Assembly (NCBI RefSeq): GCF_009296165.1
Contig: NZ_VUAZ01000019.1
Span: 1-64,000 of the forward strand
DNA from: Pseudomonas kitaguniensis
Lineage (GTDB): Bacteria > Pseudomonadota > Gammaproteobacteria > Pseudomonadales > Pseudomonadaceae
DNA length: 64,000 nt
Direction of reading: 5' to 3'
Positions 30,226 to 41,924 of the stretch are shown piece by piece; the first letter of the stretch is position 1; every line of letters starts with the position of its first letter. The notes under the pieces were generated by a model. The model saw nothing but the letters and a program-made list of their open reading frames with translations, ran no database searches and was not told the DNA's origin. The position numbers were made by a program, and so were the translations under genes.

Positions 30226-33200
30226 CTAGGCGTCAACCATCGCCATCGCCTCTTCCACATCCACCGCCACCAACCGCGAACAACCCGGCTCGTGCATCGT
30301 GACGCCCATCAACTGGTCCGCCATTTCCATGGCGATCTTGTTGTGCGTGATGTAGATGAACTGCACGGTCTGCGACATCTCTTTGACCAACCGTGCATAG
30401 CGCCCGACGTTAGCGTCATCCAGCGGCGCATCAACTTCGTCGAGCATGCAAAACGGCGCCGGGTTCAGCTTGAAGATGGCAAATACCAGCGCCAATGCGG
30501 TCAGGGCTTTTTCACCACCGGACAACAAATGGATGGTGCTGTTCTTCTTGCCCGGCGGCCGCGCCATGATCGTCACCCCTGTATCGAGTAGATCTTCGCC
30601 CGTCAGTTCCAAGTAAGCGCTGCCACCGCCGAAAACTTTCGGGAATAACGCCTGTAAACCGCCATTAATCTGATCAAAGGTATCTTTGAAACGATTACGC
30701 GTTTCCTTGTCGATCTTGCGAATCACGTTTTCCAGGGTGTCCAGCGCTTCGACCAAGTCGGCGTTCTGCGCATCCAGATAGCGTTTACGCTCGGACTGCT
30801 GCTGGTACTCATCAATGGCCGCAAGGTTGATCGCGCCCAGCCGCTGAATACGCGCCGCAATGCGCTCTAGTTCTTCTTCGGCGTCTTTTTCGTTGGCGTG
30901 GGCGGTCAGCGTATTAAGTACGCCGTGCAGGTCGTAGCCGTCTTCCAGCAATTGGTCTTGCAGGGTTTTGCGGCGCACGGTCAAGGCTTGCCATTCCATG
31001 CGCTGTTGTTCGAGTTGGCCGCGAATCAGTTGCGATTGTTGCTCGGCCTGGGTGCGGCGCTTTTCGGCGTCACGCAGTTCGCGGTCGGCATCTTCCAGGG
31101 CGATCTGCGCGGTCTTGAGTTCTTCGTCGACCGTCATGCGCTTGTCGAGCAACTCTTCAAGCTTGAGCCGCAGCTCTTCAAGCGGCGCTTCGCCCTCCTC
31201 CAGGTTGAGGCTCAGTTGCTCGCGCTTTTCGGTGAGGCGTTCGGACTGCATTTCCAGGCGCTCAAGCGCCTGGGCGGTGGACGTGTGTTGAGCGCGCAAC
31301 GAGCCGAGGCGCACCGCCAATTGGTGCGCGTGGTCCTTGTGCTGGCGGGCTTCCTGGCGCACGCGGTCGAGGCGTTCGCGCAGGCTGTCGCGCTCGGCCA
31401 ACAGCAGCTCACGCTGCTCGGTGTCGAGGGCCATGCTGTCGAGGGCGTCTTGCAACTGCAGGCGCGCTTCACCGATTTGCTCGTGTTCGAGGGCGCGCTG
31501 CTCGCCCATTTCCACGACCTCTTCGTCGAGGCGAGTGCGGCGCAGGGTCAGTTGCTCGACCTTGGCCTTGCTCGCCGACAATTGTGCTTTCAGCTCGCCT
31601 TGCTGGCGTGCTTCGTCCTGCAACAGGCGGCGCAGGTGTTCACGGCCGGTCTCTTGCTGGCGCTGCGTGGCGCGCAGGGTTTGCAGTTCGGTTTCAAGGC
31701 TTTCGAGGGTGGCTTCACGCTCTTCGCGTTCGGCGCTCAGGCTGACGATTTCTTGCCCGCGCGCCAATACGCCGCTTTGCGCATCGCTGGCACGGCGCAC
31801 GCGCAAAAAGTGCCGGCCGACCCAGTAGCCGTCGCGGCTGATCAGGCTTTCGCCGGCGGCCAGTTGACTGCGCTGGGCCAGGGCCTGCTCAAGTGTTTCA
31901 ACCGGCCGAACGTGGCCCAGCCACGGCGACAGGTCAATCGCCGCCTCGACCTTGTCCAGCAAACTGCCCGGCACGCGGGTGCCATCGGCGGCCGGGCTGA
32001 GCAAGCGCAAATCGCCTTGGGCAAACCCGGCCAGGTCAAAGTCGCCAAAATCGTCCACCAGCACGGCCTGCAGGTCGGCGCCGAGCACGGTTTCTACCGC
32101 CAGCTCCCAACCCGCTTCTACTGTCAAGCCTTCAGCCAGGCGTGGGCGCTCGGCCAAGTGCTGGTCGCGCAGCCATTCGGCGGTGCCGGTGCCGGGGTCG
32201 AGCGCGGCTTGCTGCAACGCTTCAAGTGAGGCCAAGCGACCGTTCAGCCGCTGCAAATCGCCTTGCGCTTGCTGCTGGGCCTGGGTCGCGTGGTGCAGTT
32301 GCTGACGCAATTGCTCCAGGCGCTCCACTTGCTGTTCTTCGCTGGCTTCCAACTCCTCCAGCGTCATCTCGCTTTCGGCCAGTTGCTCGCTCAGCGCCAT
32401 GATCGCCGCGTCTTCCGGGTCGGCGGCGAGCAATACGCGCTCCTCCTGCAAACGACGCTGGCGTTCGGCCAAGCGCTCCATGCTGGTTTCCAACTGTTGG
32501 ATGCGCGACTGCTGCACCTCGGCCTGACGCCGCGGTTCGGCGGAGTGCAGGTTGAAGGTGTCCCAGCGCTCCTGCCAACCGTGCAGGGTGGTTTCGGACT
32601 CTTCCAGCGCAGCGGCGGCTTCTTCGGCTGCGGCGCTGGTGATTTCCTGCTCGGGGGTGAGCATGTCCAGCTCTTCGCCGAGGGTCAGCAACAAAGTACG
32701 GTCATGGCCCAGGTGCGATTCGGTTTCGAGGCGCGCGCGCTCGGCTTCCTTCAAATCATCCTGCAATTGGCGCAGCCGCTGCTGGCCGTGCTGGATGCTT
32801 TGCTCGACGCGGGCAATATCGCCGCCCACCGAATAGAAGCGCCCCTGCACCAGATTGAAGCGCTCGGACAGGTCATGGTGCCCGTCGCGCAGGCGCTCGA
32901 TACTCGCGTCGGCATTGCGTTGTTCGGCTACCAACGCTTCAAAGCTGATTTCCTGGGTGCCGATAATCGCTTCGCGCTGGCCCACCTGATCGTTCAGTGC
33001 CTGCCAGCGCAACGCCGACAGTTGCGCCTTGAGCTGACGCTCTTCGCCCTTGTATTCCTGATACTTCTCGGCGGCCTGGGCCTGGCGGTGCAAGCGCTCA
33101 AGTTGACGCTCCAGCTCTTCACGCAGGTCAGTCAGGCGGGCGAGGTTTTCGTGGGTGCGGCGGATACGGTTTTCGGTTTCGCGGCGGCGCTCCTTGTACT

Positions 33201-33713
33201 TGGAGATGCCGGCCGCTTCTTCGATAAAGTTACGCAGGTCTTCGGGCTTGGCCTCGATCAGCTTGGAGATCATGCCCTGCTCGATGATCGAGTAGCTGCG
33301 CGGGCCGAGACCGTGCCGAGGAAAATATCGGTAATGTCGCGGCGGCGGCACTTGGTGCCGTTGAGGAAGTAGCTGTTCTGGCTGTCGCGCGTGACCTTGC
33401 GGCGGATGGAAATTTCCGCGTACGCCGCGTATTCGCCGACCAGCGTGCCGTCGGAGTTATCAAACACCAGTTCGATGCTGGCCTGGCTCACGGGTTTGCG
33501 ACTGGTGGAGCCGTTGAAGATGACGTCGGTCATCGACTCGCCACGCAGGTTTTTCGCCGAGCTCTCGCCCATCACCCAGCGTACGGCGTCGATGATGTTC
33601 GACTTGCCGCAGCCATTGGGCCCCACCACCGCCGCCATGTTACTGGGGAAGTTCACCGTGGTCGGGTCGACGAAGGATTTGAACCCCGCCAGTTTGATGC
33701 ACTTGAGCCGCAC
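30226..33713 (-). pseudogene. smc: chromosome segregation ATPase SMC, frameshifted near the 5' end
   Basis: SMC is the chromosome-condensing ATPase. The first part (33713 to about 33310) has Walker [12 protein letters not shown] near residue 32 and ends in an unrelated tail after TDIFLGTV. The rest ([14 protein letters not shown] onward, including long coiled coils, a hinge near residue 530 and the ABC signature LLSGGEKALTALAL plus FCMLDEVDAPLDDAN) is in another frame. Adding one G to the minus strand at plus 33311-33312 (ACGGT to ACGGGT) restores one frame of about 1162 residues, the normal Pseudomonas length. A sequence error is the simplest reading. The start is GTG, two bases after the upstream GntR gene's stop codon. 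Confidence 0.9.
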
Positions 33714-33715
33714 GT

Positions 33716-34375
33716 TTAGGCGTCCGCCAACGCAGCGATGACCAACGCGCTGCTGCGGTGGCAGTAGGCCGACAGCACCAGGCGGATCTGCGCCAGGTCA
33801 CGCGCCAATACGGCCGCGAGCAATTGCTCGAACAACGCCAGGTACTCGCTCATCTCTGCCTTGCGCTGTTCCAGCGCCAAGTAATAGGCGCGGCTCATCG
33901 CCGGTTGCAGGTTATCGACGGTTTCCTGCAAATACGGGTTATTGGCGAAGGGGTACGCAGCACGCATCACGTTGAAGCTTTCTTCGACGAAGGCGCGGAT
34001 GTCCTCACGCTCGAAACTGCTCACCAGGCGTTGCTGGATGTGCAGGAACGGCGCCATGTCGGCCTGCACCTGCCAGCCCTCGGCCACCGCATTGCCCAGC
34101 AGGATGTACAGCTCGCCCATCAGCGTGCACAGGCTCTGCACCTTGTGCGCGGTGAGTTCGGTAACGTGGGCGCCACGGCGCGGCAGGATGGCGACGAGGT
34201 GGCGGCGTTCAAGGATCAATAAAGCTTCGCGCACAGAACCACGGCTGACATTCAGCGCCAGCGTGACCTTCTGCTCCTGGATCCGCTCTCCAGGCTTGAG
34301 ATCGCCGCGAATAATACGTTCGGCGAGGTGGTGAGCGATTTGCTCGGCGAGACTGTCCGGCGCCTTGAACGTCAT
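33716..34375 (-). CDS. GntR-family transcriptional regulator (FCD domain)
   Basis: This is a 219-residue regulator with an N-terminal winged helix ([22 protein letters not shown], then [21 protein letters not shown]) and a helical FCD ligand-binding domain. It is divergent from xdhA, which suggests control of xanthine oxidation. The shared 291-bp gap holds two matched inverted repeats over the xdhA -35 region. The ligand may be a purine or a purine intermediate. Its stop codon is two bases before the smc GTG, so smc may be transcribed from this gene's promoter. Confidence 0.85.
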   Translation of the reverse strand: MTFKAPDSLAEQIAHHLAERIIRGDLKPGERIQEQKVTLALNVSRGSVREALLILERRHLVAILPRRGAHVTELTAHKVQSLCTLMGELYILLGNAVAEGWQVQADMAPFLHIQQRLVSSFEREDIRAFVEESFNVMRAAYPFANNPYLQETVDNLQPAMSRAYYLALEQRKAEMSEYLALFEQLLAAVLARDLAQIRLVLSAYCHRSSALVIAALADA

Positions 34376-34570
34376 GTTTTCCCTTCAAAATCTTCTATCA
34401 GTACAAGCGCGGCAGTGTAGCGCATTGGCCCGCTGATGGCGCTACGCCCACCTTGGCGAATTTGGCATGAAATAAGCAAAGATCAATCACCAGAAGAAGC
34501 CTGAAAGCCGGCAAAAACACTGGCTGCAAAAGACTGGGCTTTAATTAAAGGTGTTGTGATCGCAATTTCT

Positions 34571-34621
34571 TGACCCTTAGGTCAGAAACTCATTGACCGA
34601 AAAGTCAGACATGACTAGATT
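34571..34621 (+). promoter_or_regulatory. xdhA promoter with two inverted-repeat operators
   Basis: TGACC-CTTA-GGTCA (34571-34584) and TGACCGAAAAGTCA (34594-34607) are two similar 14-bp inverted repeats with centres 23 bp apart, each preceded by T and followed by GA. The second overlaps a -35-like TTGACC (34593-34598), which is 17 bp from a -10-like TAGATT (34616-34621). Binding by the divergent GntR protein would repress xdhA. The rest of 34376-34666 holds no gene. Confidence 0.6.
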
Positions 34622-34666
34622 CGGCGCAATGCGGTTTACAACAATAATGACTCTGTGAGGCCTTCC

Positions 34667-36115
34667 GTGATCCAGTTTTTACTTAACCAGGAACTCCGTA
34701 GCGAGCACGCCCTGGACCCGAACCTCACCGTGCTCAACTATTTGCGCGAACACGTGGGCAAACCCGGGACCAAGGAAGGCTGCGCCAGCGGCGATTGCGG
34801 CGCGTGCACCGTGGTAGTCGGCGAGCTGCACAGCGACGCGCAAGGCACCGAGCAGATTCGTTATCGCAGCCTCAACTCCTGCCTGACGTTTGTGTCGTCA
34901 TTGCACGGCAAACAACTGATCAGCGTCGAAGACCTCAAACATCAAGGCCAACTGCACAGCGTTCAGCAAGCCATGGTCGAGTGCCACGGCTCGCAATGCG
35001 GTTTTTGCACGCCAGGTTTTGTGATGTCGCTGTTTGCCCTGCAAAAAAACAGCGATGCCCCCGACAGCCAAAAAGCCCATGAAGCGCTGGCCGGCAACCT
35101 GTGCCGCTGCACTGGCTATCGGCCGATTCTGGCGGCCGCCGAACGGGCCTGCTGCAACAAGCCCCACGACCAGTTCGACAGCCGTGAGGCGCAGACCATT
35201 GCTCGCCTCAAAGCCATCGCGCCAACCCACACCGGCGAACTCAACAGCGGTGACAAGCGCTGCCTGGTGCCGTTGACCGTCGCCGACCTGGCCGACCTTT
35301 ACGACGCTTACCCGCAAGCACGGCTACTCGCTGGCGGGACGGATTTGGCACTCGAAGTGACGCAGTTTCACCGCAGCTTGCCGGTGATGATCTACGTCGG
35401 CAACATCGAGGAGATGAAGCGCATCGAGTCGTTTGACGACCGTCTGGAAATCGGCGCCGCCACCGCGCTGTCTGATTGCTACAGCGCGCTGCACCACGAA
35501 TACGCGGATTTTGGCGAGCTGTTGCAGCGCTTCGCCTCGCTGCAAATACGCAACCAGGGCACCTTGGGCGGCAACATCGGCAACGCATCGCCGATTGGTG
35601 ATTCGCCGCCGTTGCTGATCGCGCTGGGCGCGCAAATCGTGCTGTGCAAAGGCACTGCGCGCCGCAGCCTGGCGCTGGAAGACTACTTTGTCGACTACCG
35701 GGTCACCGCGCGCCAAGACAGCGAGTTCATCGAGAAGATCATCGTGCCCAAGGGCCATACCTTGTTTCGCGCCTACAAGGTTTCCAAGCGCCTGGACGAT
35801 GATATTTCTGCGGTGTGCGCGGCCTTCAACCTGAAGCTTGAGAACGGCGTGATCCGCGAGGCGCGTGTTGCCTTCGGCGGTATGGCCGCCACGCCCAAAC
35901 GCGCTAAAAACTGCGAGGCGGTGCTGGTCGGCGCCACGTGGAATTGCGCCACCGTAGAAAAAGCCTGCGCCGCCCTGGCCGAGGATTTCACCCCGCTGTC
36001 AGACTTTCGCGCGAGCAAGGAATACCGCCTGCTCAGCGCGCAAAACCTGCTGCGCAAATACTTCATCGAACTGCAAACGCCGCACATCGAGACTCGGGTG
36101 ACCGCTTATGTCTAA
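34667..36115 (+). CDS. xdhA: xanthine dehydrogenase small subunit
   Basis: XdhA carries the two [2Fe-2S] clusters and FAD of xanthine dehydrogenase, which oxidises hypoxanthine and xanthine to urate. It has 482 residues. CASGDCGACTVV and CGFCTPG with LCRCTGY bind the clusters (residues 40-155). The FAD-binding domain follows, with LLAGGTDLAL and GNIGNASPIGD. The GTG at 34667 giving (M)IQFLLNQELRSEH is preferred, since a GAGG ribosome-binding motif is six bases upstream. An in-frame GTG four codons earlier contains that motif. It overlaps xdhB by eight bases. Confidence 0.93.
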   Translation: MIQFLLNQELRSEHALDPNLTVLNYLREHVGKPGTKEGCASGDCGACTVVVGELHSDAQGTEQIRYRSLNSCLTFVSSLHGKQLISVEDLKHQGQLHSVQQAMVECHGSQCGFCTPGFVMSLFALQKNSDAPDSQKAHEALAGNLCRCTGYRPILAAAERACCNKPHDQFDSREAQTIARLKAIAPTHTGELNSGDKRCLVPLTVADLADLYDAYPQARLLAGGTDLALEVTQFHRSLPVMIYVGNIEEMKRIESFDDRLEIGAATALSDCYSALHHEYADFGELLQRFASLQIRNQGTLGGNIGNASPIGDSPPLLIALGAQIVLCKGTARRSLALEDYFVDYRVTARQDSEFIEKIIVPKGHTLFRAYKVSKRLDDDISAVCAAFNLKLENGVIREARVAFGGMAATPKRAKNCEAVLVGATWNCATVEKACAALAEDFTPLSDFRASKEYRLLSAQNLLRKYFIELQTPHIETRVTAYV

Positions 36116-38507
36116 CCATCACGTCGTGGTAAAAACCCAGGCCGAACTCGCCGAGCTGTTTGCCCAGGACCTGACCTCCGGCGTCGGCCGCAGCGTCAAG
36201 CATGACAGCGCCGCCAAACACGTCAGCGGCGAAGCGCAGTACATCGATGACCGCCTGGAATTCCCTAATCAGTTGCACCTGTATGCGCGTATGTCCGACC
36301 GCGCCCACGCCAGAATCATCAGCATCGACACCGCGCCCTGCTATGCGTTTGACGGCGTGCGCATTGCTATCACGCACGCAGACGTGCCGGGCCTGAAAGA
36401 CATCGGCCCGCTGTTGCCCGGCGACCCGTTGCTGGCCATCGACACGGTGCAATTCGTCGGCCAAGTGGTGCTGGCGGTTGCCGCCCGCGACCTCGAAACC
36501 GCACGCAAAGCCGCGATGGCCGCGGTGATCGAATACGAAGACCTGGAGCCGGTGCTGGACGTGGTCGAGGCGTTTCGCAACAAGCATTTCGTGCTCGACA
36601 GCCACACCCACCAACGCGGTGATTCGGCGGGCGCGCTGGCCACGGCGAAGAACCGCCTGCAGGGCACGTTGCACATCGGCGGCCAGGAACACTTTTACCT
36701 GGAGACGCAGATTTCGTCGGTGATGCCCACCGAAGACGGCGGCATGATCGTCTACTGCTCCACGCAAAACCCCACCGAAGTGCAGAAGCTGGTGGCCGAA
36801 GTGCTCGACGTGTCGATGAACAAAATCGTCGTCGACATGCGCCGCATGGGCGGCGGTTTCGGCGGCAAAGAAACCCAGGCGGCCAGCCCCACGTGCCTGT
36901 GCGCGGTGGTCGCGCGCCTCACCGGCCAGCCGACCAAAATGCGCCTGCAGCGTGTCGAAGACATGCTGATGACCGGCAAGCGCCACCCCTTCTATATTGA
37001 ATACGATGTGGGCTTTGACGACAGCGGCCGCCTGCACGGTATTAACCTGGAATTGGCAGGTAACTGCGGCTGCTCGCCGGACCTGTCGAACTCGATTGTC
37101 GACCGCGCAATGTTCCACGCCGACAACGCGTATTACCTGGGCGACGCCACCGTCAACGGCCATCGCTGCAAGACCAACACCGCCTCCAACACCGCTTACC
37201 GCGGCTTCGGCGGCCCGCAGGGCATGGTCGCCATTGAAGAAGTGATGGACGCCATCGCCCGCCACTTGGGCCTGGACCCGCTGGCCGTGCGCAAGGCCAA
37301 TTACTACGGCAAGACCGAGCGCAACGTCACCCATTACTACCAGACCGTCGAGCACAACATGCTCGAAGAAATGACCGCCGAGCTTGAGGCCAGCAGCCAA
37401 TACGCCGAGCGCCGTGAGGCGATTCGCTTGTACAACGCGCACAGCCCGATCCTGAAAAAAGGCCTGGCGCTGACCCCGGTTAAATTCGGCATTTCGTTCA
37501 CCGCAAGCTTCCTCAATCAGGCGGGTGCGCTGATTCATATCTACACCGACGGCAGCATCCACCTCAACCACGGCGGCACCGAGATGGGCCAGGGGTTGAA
37601 CACCAAGGTTGCGCAGGTGGTGGCCGAAGTGTTCCAGGTTGACATCGACCGCGTGCAGATCACTGCGACCAACACCGACAAAGTGCCCAACACCTCGCCG
37701 ACCGCTGCGTCCAGCGGCGCCGACCTGAACGGCAAGGCCGCGCAGAACGCCGCCGAAACCATCAAGCAACGCCTGGTGGAATTCGCCGCGCGCAAGTACG
37801 ACGTGAGTGAAGCGGAGGTGCAATTTCGCAACGGCCATGTGCGCGTGCGTGAGCAGATCCTGACGTTTGAGGCGCTGATTCAGCAGGCGTATTTCGGTCA
37901 GGTGTCGCTGTCGAGTACCGGCTTCTACAAAACCCCGAAGATCTTCTACGACCGCAGCCAGGCGCGTGGTCGGCCGTTCTATTATTTTGCGTTCGGTGCG
38001 GCCTGTTGCGAGGTGATCGTCGACACCCTGACGGGCGAGTACAAGATGCTGCGCACCGACATCCTCCACGATGTGGGCGCCTCGCTGAACCCGGCCATCG
38101 ACATCGGCCAGGTCGAGGGCGGCTTTATTCAGGGCATGGGCTGGCTGACCATGGAAGAGCTGGTGTGGAACAACAAAGGCAAGTTGATGACCAACGGGCC
38201 GGCCAGCTACAAGATCCCGGCCGTTGCGGACATGCCGCTGGATTTGCGCGTGAAGCTGGTGGAAAACCGCAAGAACCCGGAAGACACGGTGTTCCATTCC
38301 AAGGCGGTCGGCGAGCCTCCGTTTATGCTCGGCATTGCCTCGTGGTGTGCGATCAAGGACGCCGTGGCGAGCTTGGGCGACTATCGGCATCAGCCCAATA
38401 TCGACGCGCCAGCCACGCCCGAGCGGGTGTTGTGGGGGTGCGAGCAGATGCGCCAATTGACGGTGGCGAAGGTGGTTGAGGCTGATACCGAGATGGCGTC
38501 GCTTTAG
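36108..38507 (+). CDS. xdhB: xanthine dehydrogenase, molybdopterin-binding subunit
   Basis: XdhB binds the molybdopterin cofactor and the purine substrate. It has 799 residues. Motifs include GGGFGGKETQAA near residue 250, AYRGFGGPQG near 362, an AASSGADLNGKA segment, and the catalytic glutamate in KAVGEPPFMLG near 734. Translation is coupled to xdhA by an eight-base overlap. A BIME separates it from xdhC, while order and direction still indicate one operon. Confidence 0.95.
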   Translation: MSNHHVVVKTQAELAELFAQDLTSGVGRSVKHDSAAKHVSGEAQYIDDRLEFPNQLHLYARMSDRAHARIISIDTAPCYAFDGVRIAITHADVPGLKDIGPLLPGDPLLAIDTVQFVGQVVLAVAARDLETARKAAMAAVIEYEDLEPVLDVVEAFRNKHFVLDSHTHQRGDSAGALATAKNRLQGTLHIGGQEHFYLETQISSVMPTEDGGMIVYCSTQNPTEVQKLVAEVLDVSMNKIVVDMRRMGGGFGGKETQAASPTCLCAVVARLTGQPTKMRLQRVEDMLMTGKRHPFYIEYDVGFDDSGRLHGINLELAGNCGCSPDLSNSIVDRAMFHADNAYYLGDATVNGHRCKTNTASNTAYRGFGGPQGMVAIEEVMDAIARHLGLDPLAVRKANYYGKTERNVTHYYQTVEHNMLEEMTAELEASSQYAERREAIRLYNAHSPILKKGLALTPVKFGISFTASFLNQAGALIHIYTDGSIHLNHGGTEMGQGLNTKVAQVVAEVFQVDIDRVQITATNTDKVPNTSPTAASSGADLNGKAAQNAAETIKQRLVEFAARKYDVSEAEVQFRNGHVRVREQILTFEALIQQAYFGQVSLSSTGFYKTPKIFYDRSQARGRPFYYFAFGAACCEVIVDTLTGEYKMLRTDILHDVGASLNPAIDIGQVEGGFIQGMGWLTMEELVWNNKGKLMTNGPASYKIPAVADMPLDLRVKLVENRKNPEDTVFHSKAVGEPPFMLGIASWCAIKDAVASLGDYRHQPNIDAPATPERVLWGCEQMRQLTVAKVVEADTEMASL

Positions 38508-38515
38508 ATCGAGGC

Positions 38516-38597
38516 GCCACCCTCGGGGGCAAGCCCCCTCCCACACTGGAATGTACTCGCAGCTCTAAATGTGGGAGGGGGCTTGCTCCCGATGACG
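38516..38597. repeat. BIME between xdhB and xdhC
   Basis: GGCAAGCCCCCTCCCACA (from 38528) faces TGTGGGAGGGGGCTTGCTCCCGA (from 38570) as an inverted REP pair. The hairpin falls inside the predicted xdhABC transcript and could change the level of xdhC relative to xdhAB. Confidence 0.8.
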
Positions 38598-38629
38598 GCC
38601 GAACTGACAACAGAAATGTTGAGGTAAAC

Positions 38630-39481
38630 ATGAACAACTGGATCAGCGCCCTTGCCGACCTGCAAAACCAGGGTGAGCCCTGCGTACTGGTAACCATCAT
38701 CGAGGAGCTCGGCTCGACGCCGCGCAATGCCGGTTCGAAGATCGTTATCAGCGCCGCGCAGACCTTCGACACCATCGGTGGTGGGCACCTGGAATACAAG
38801 GCGATGCAGATCGCCCGGGACATGCTCGTGCGCGGCCAACAGAATACCCATCTCGAACGTTTCAGCCTCGGCGCAAGCCTGGGCCAATGCTGCGGCGGCG
38901 TGACCGTGCTGCTGTTCGAACCGATGGGCCAGGTGCAGGCGCAGATCGCCGTGTTTGGCGCAGGCCATGTCGGCCGCGCGCTGGTGCCGCTGCTGGCCAG
39001 CCTGCCGTGCCGGGTACGCTGGATCGATTCGCGTGATCAGGAGTTTCCGCAACATATCCCGCAAGGCGTGCGTAAAATCGTCAGCGAAGACCCGGTCGAC
39101 GAAATTGCCGACTTGCCCGTGGGCAGTTACTGCATCGTCATGACCCACAATCACGCGCTGGACCTGGAACTGACCGCCGCCCTGCTCAAGCGCAATGACT
39201 TTACCTACTTCGGCCTGATCGGCTCGAAGACCAAACGGGTCAAGTTCGAACACCGCCTGCGTGATCGCGGCTTCGACACCGCACACATGCAACGCATGCG
39301 TTGCCCCATGGGCCTCAGCGAGGTCAAGGGCAAATTGCCGGAGGAGATTGCGATCTCTATCGCCGGCGAAATCATCGCCACCTATAACGCGAATTTCGGC
39401 CAGCACACTGCGAGCGCCGAACCGATTGCCAAACTGCTGCCGGCTTCACGCCGCAGCCAAGCTTCTGTTGCCAAGTATTGA
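38630..39481 (+). CDS. xdhC: xanthine dehydrogenase accessory protein XdhC
   Basis: XdhC binds molybdopterin, helps its sulfuration and inserts it into XdhB. It has 283 residues. The N-terminal domain has TIIEELGSTPRNAG and FDTIGGGHLEY. After about residue 95 a Rossmann domain has VAVFGAGHVGRALVP, GLIGSKTKRVKF and RMRCPMGL. The gene lies 122 bases after xdhB across a BIME and seven bases before guaD. Confidence 0.93.
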   Translation: MNNWISALADLQNQGEPCVLVTIIEELGSTPRNAGSKIVISAAQTFDTIGGGHLEYKAMQIARDMLVRGQQNTHLERFSLGASLGQCCGGVTVLLFEPMGQVQAQIAVFGAGHVGRALVPLLASLPCRVRWIDSRDQEFPQHIPQGVRKIVSEDPVDEIADLPVGSYCIVMTHNHALDLELTAALLKRNDFTYFGLIGSKTKRVKFEHRLRDRGFDTAHMQRMRCPMGLSEVKGKLPEEIAISIAGEIIATYNANFGQHTASAEPIAKLLPASRRSQASVAKY

Positions 39482-39488
39482 GATAACC

Positions 39489-40793
<1,305 letters not shown>

Positions 40794-40814
40794 TCTAAAG
40801 CACACCGAGAAACA

Positions 40815-40910
40815 AATGTGGGAGCGGGCTTGCTCGCGAATACGCAGTGTCAGTCACCAGATGCATTGACTGATCTACCGCATTCGCGAGCAAGCCCGCT
40901 CCCACATTTC
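40815..40910. repeat. BIME between guaD and the second GntR gene
   Basis: ATGTGGGAGCGGGCTTGCTC followed by GCGAAT is mirrored by ATTCGCGAGCAAGCCCGCTC followed by CCACAT about 40 bases later, giving arms of about 27 bp. It fills the gap between two convergent genes, where it could terminate both. Confidence 0.85.
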
Positions 40911-40933
40911 TTGGCCCTGGTGAGTCAGGGAAA

Positions 40934-41698
40934 TTACAGTTTTACTGAGGAGCGCCCTGGCTTTTTGGTCTGCAACAGGTGCGAGAACACCGCGTGCAAA
41001 TCATCCGACGCGCTTTCCTCATCGAGGTTGAGTTTGCTGTCGATGTGATCCATGTGGTGCATCATCAGGTTCACCGCCAGCACCGCATCCCGCGCTTCGA
41101 TCGCATCGATCAACTGGGTGTGTTCATCGTAGGAACAGTGCGAGCGGTTGCCGCTTTCGTACTGGGCGATGATCAACGAAGTTTGCGACACCAGGCTGCG
41201 CTGGAAGCTGATCAGCGGTGCGTTTTTTGCCGCTTCTGCCAACTTCAAATGGAATTCGCCGGAGAGGCGGATACCGGCACCGCGATCGCCACGCGAGAAG
41301 CTGTCGCGCTCGTCGTTGACCATCTGGCGCAACTCGGCCAACTGCTCGGCGGTGGCGTGCTGCACCGCCAACTCCGTGATCGCCCGCTCGACCAGACGCC
41401 GGGCCAGGAATACCTGACGCGCTTCTTCGACACTCGGGCTGGCCACTACCGCGCCGCGATTGGGCCGCAGCAACACCACGCCTTCATGGGCCAGGCGCGA
41501 CAGCGCTCGGCGAATGATGGTGCGGCTGACGCCAAAGATTTCGCCCAGTGCCTCTTCACTCAATTTGGTTCCGGGTGCCAGGCGCTGCTCAAGGATTGCC
41601 TCGAAGATATGCGCGTAGACGATGTCGTCCTGGGTTCCGGTGCGACCGACCTTGCCGGCTCGCGGTTGTTTCTTGAGAGGTTGCAACTGTTCGTTCAT
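40934..41698 (-). CDS. GntR-family transcriptional regulator (FCD domain)
   Basis: This is a 254-residue regulator. The winged helix (VYAHIFEAILEQRLAPGTKL, EIFGVSRTIIRRALSRLAHEGVV) is followed by an FCD domain. A basic N-terminal extension (about 20 residues, KKQPRAGKVGRTG) precedes the winged helix. It is divergent from a BenE-like permease and probably controls it. Location beside guaD implies a purine or related ligand. The start is the second methionine (MNEQLQPL). Confidence 0.83.
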   Translation of the reverse strand: MNEQLQPLKKQPRAGKVGRTGTQDDIVYAHIFEAILEQRLAPGTKLSEEALGEIFGVSRTIIRRALSRLAHEGVVLLRPNRGAVVASPSVEEARQVFLARRLVERAITELAVQHATAEQLAELRQMVNDERDSFSRGDRGAGIRLSGEFHLKLAEAAKNAPLISFQRSLVSQTSLIIAQYESGNRSHCSYDEHTQLIDAIEARDAVLAVNLMMHHMDHIDSKLNLDEESASDDLHAVFSHLLQTKKPGRSSVKL

Positions 41699-41786
41699 GG
41701 GCACTCGGGTTTGGAGAACGGCGGCGAATTAACGGTAATACGGCAACGGCGAGCCGCTGGCAAGTATCACCTAAAAACACGGCATA

Positions 41787-41796
41787 TTGTACACAA
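41787..41796. promoter_or_regulatory. candidate GntR operator before the BenE-like permease
   Basis: TTGTACACAA lies in the 226-bp divergent gap, about 130 bp before the permease. It resembles TTGT-N2-ACAA sites of FCD-type GntR regulators. No other site stood out, and there is no gene in 41699-41924. Confidence 0.35.
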
Positions 41797-41924
41797 CCGA
41801 ATGCGCCAACACACTGTACGGCTGTTTGCGGCCCCGGCTGTATTGCAATGGCTCGTTGCGTTTAAGTTTAGGCTTGAATCTGCGCCTTCACCGGCAAACA
41901 CCCTGGTAAAAGGAACACCGCCCC

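Noticed and set aside
36063..38546. Open frame of 827 codons on the minus strand opposite xdhB
   Set aside because: Mirror frame of xdhB with biased His/Arg/Val composition and no recognisable domain. The sense frame carries all xanthine dehydrogenase motifs.
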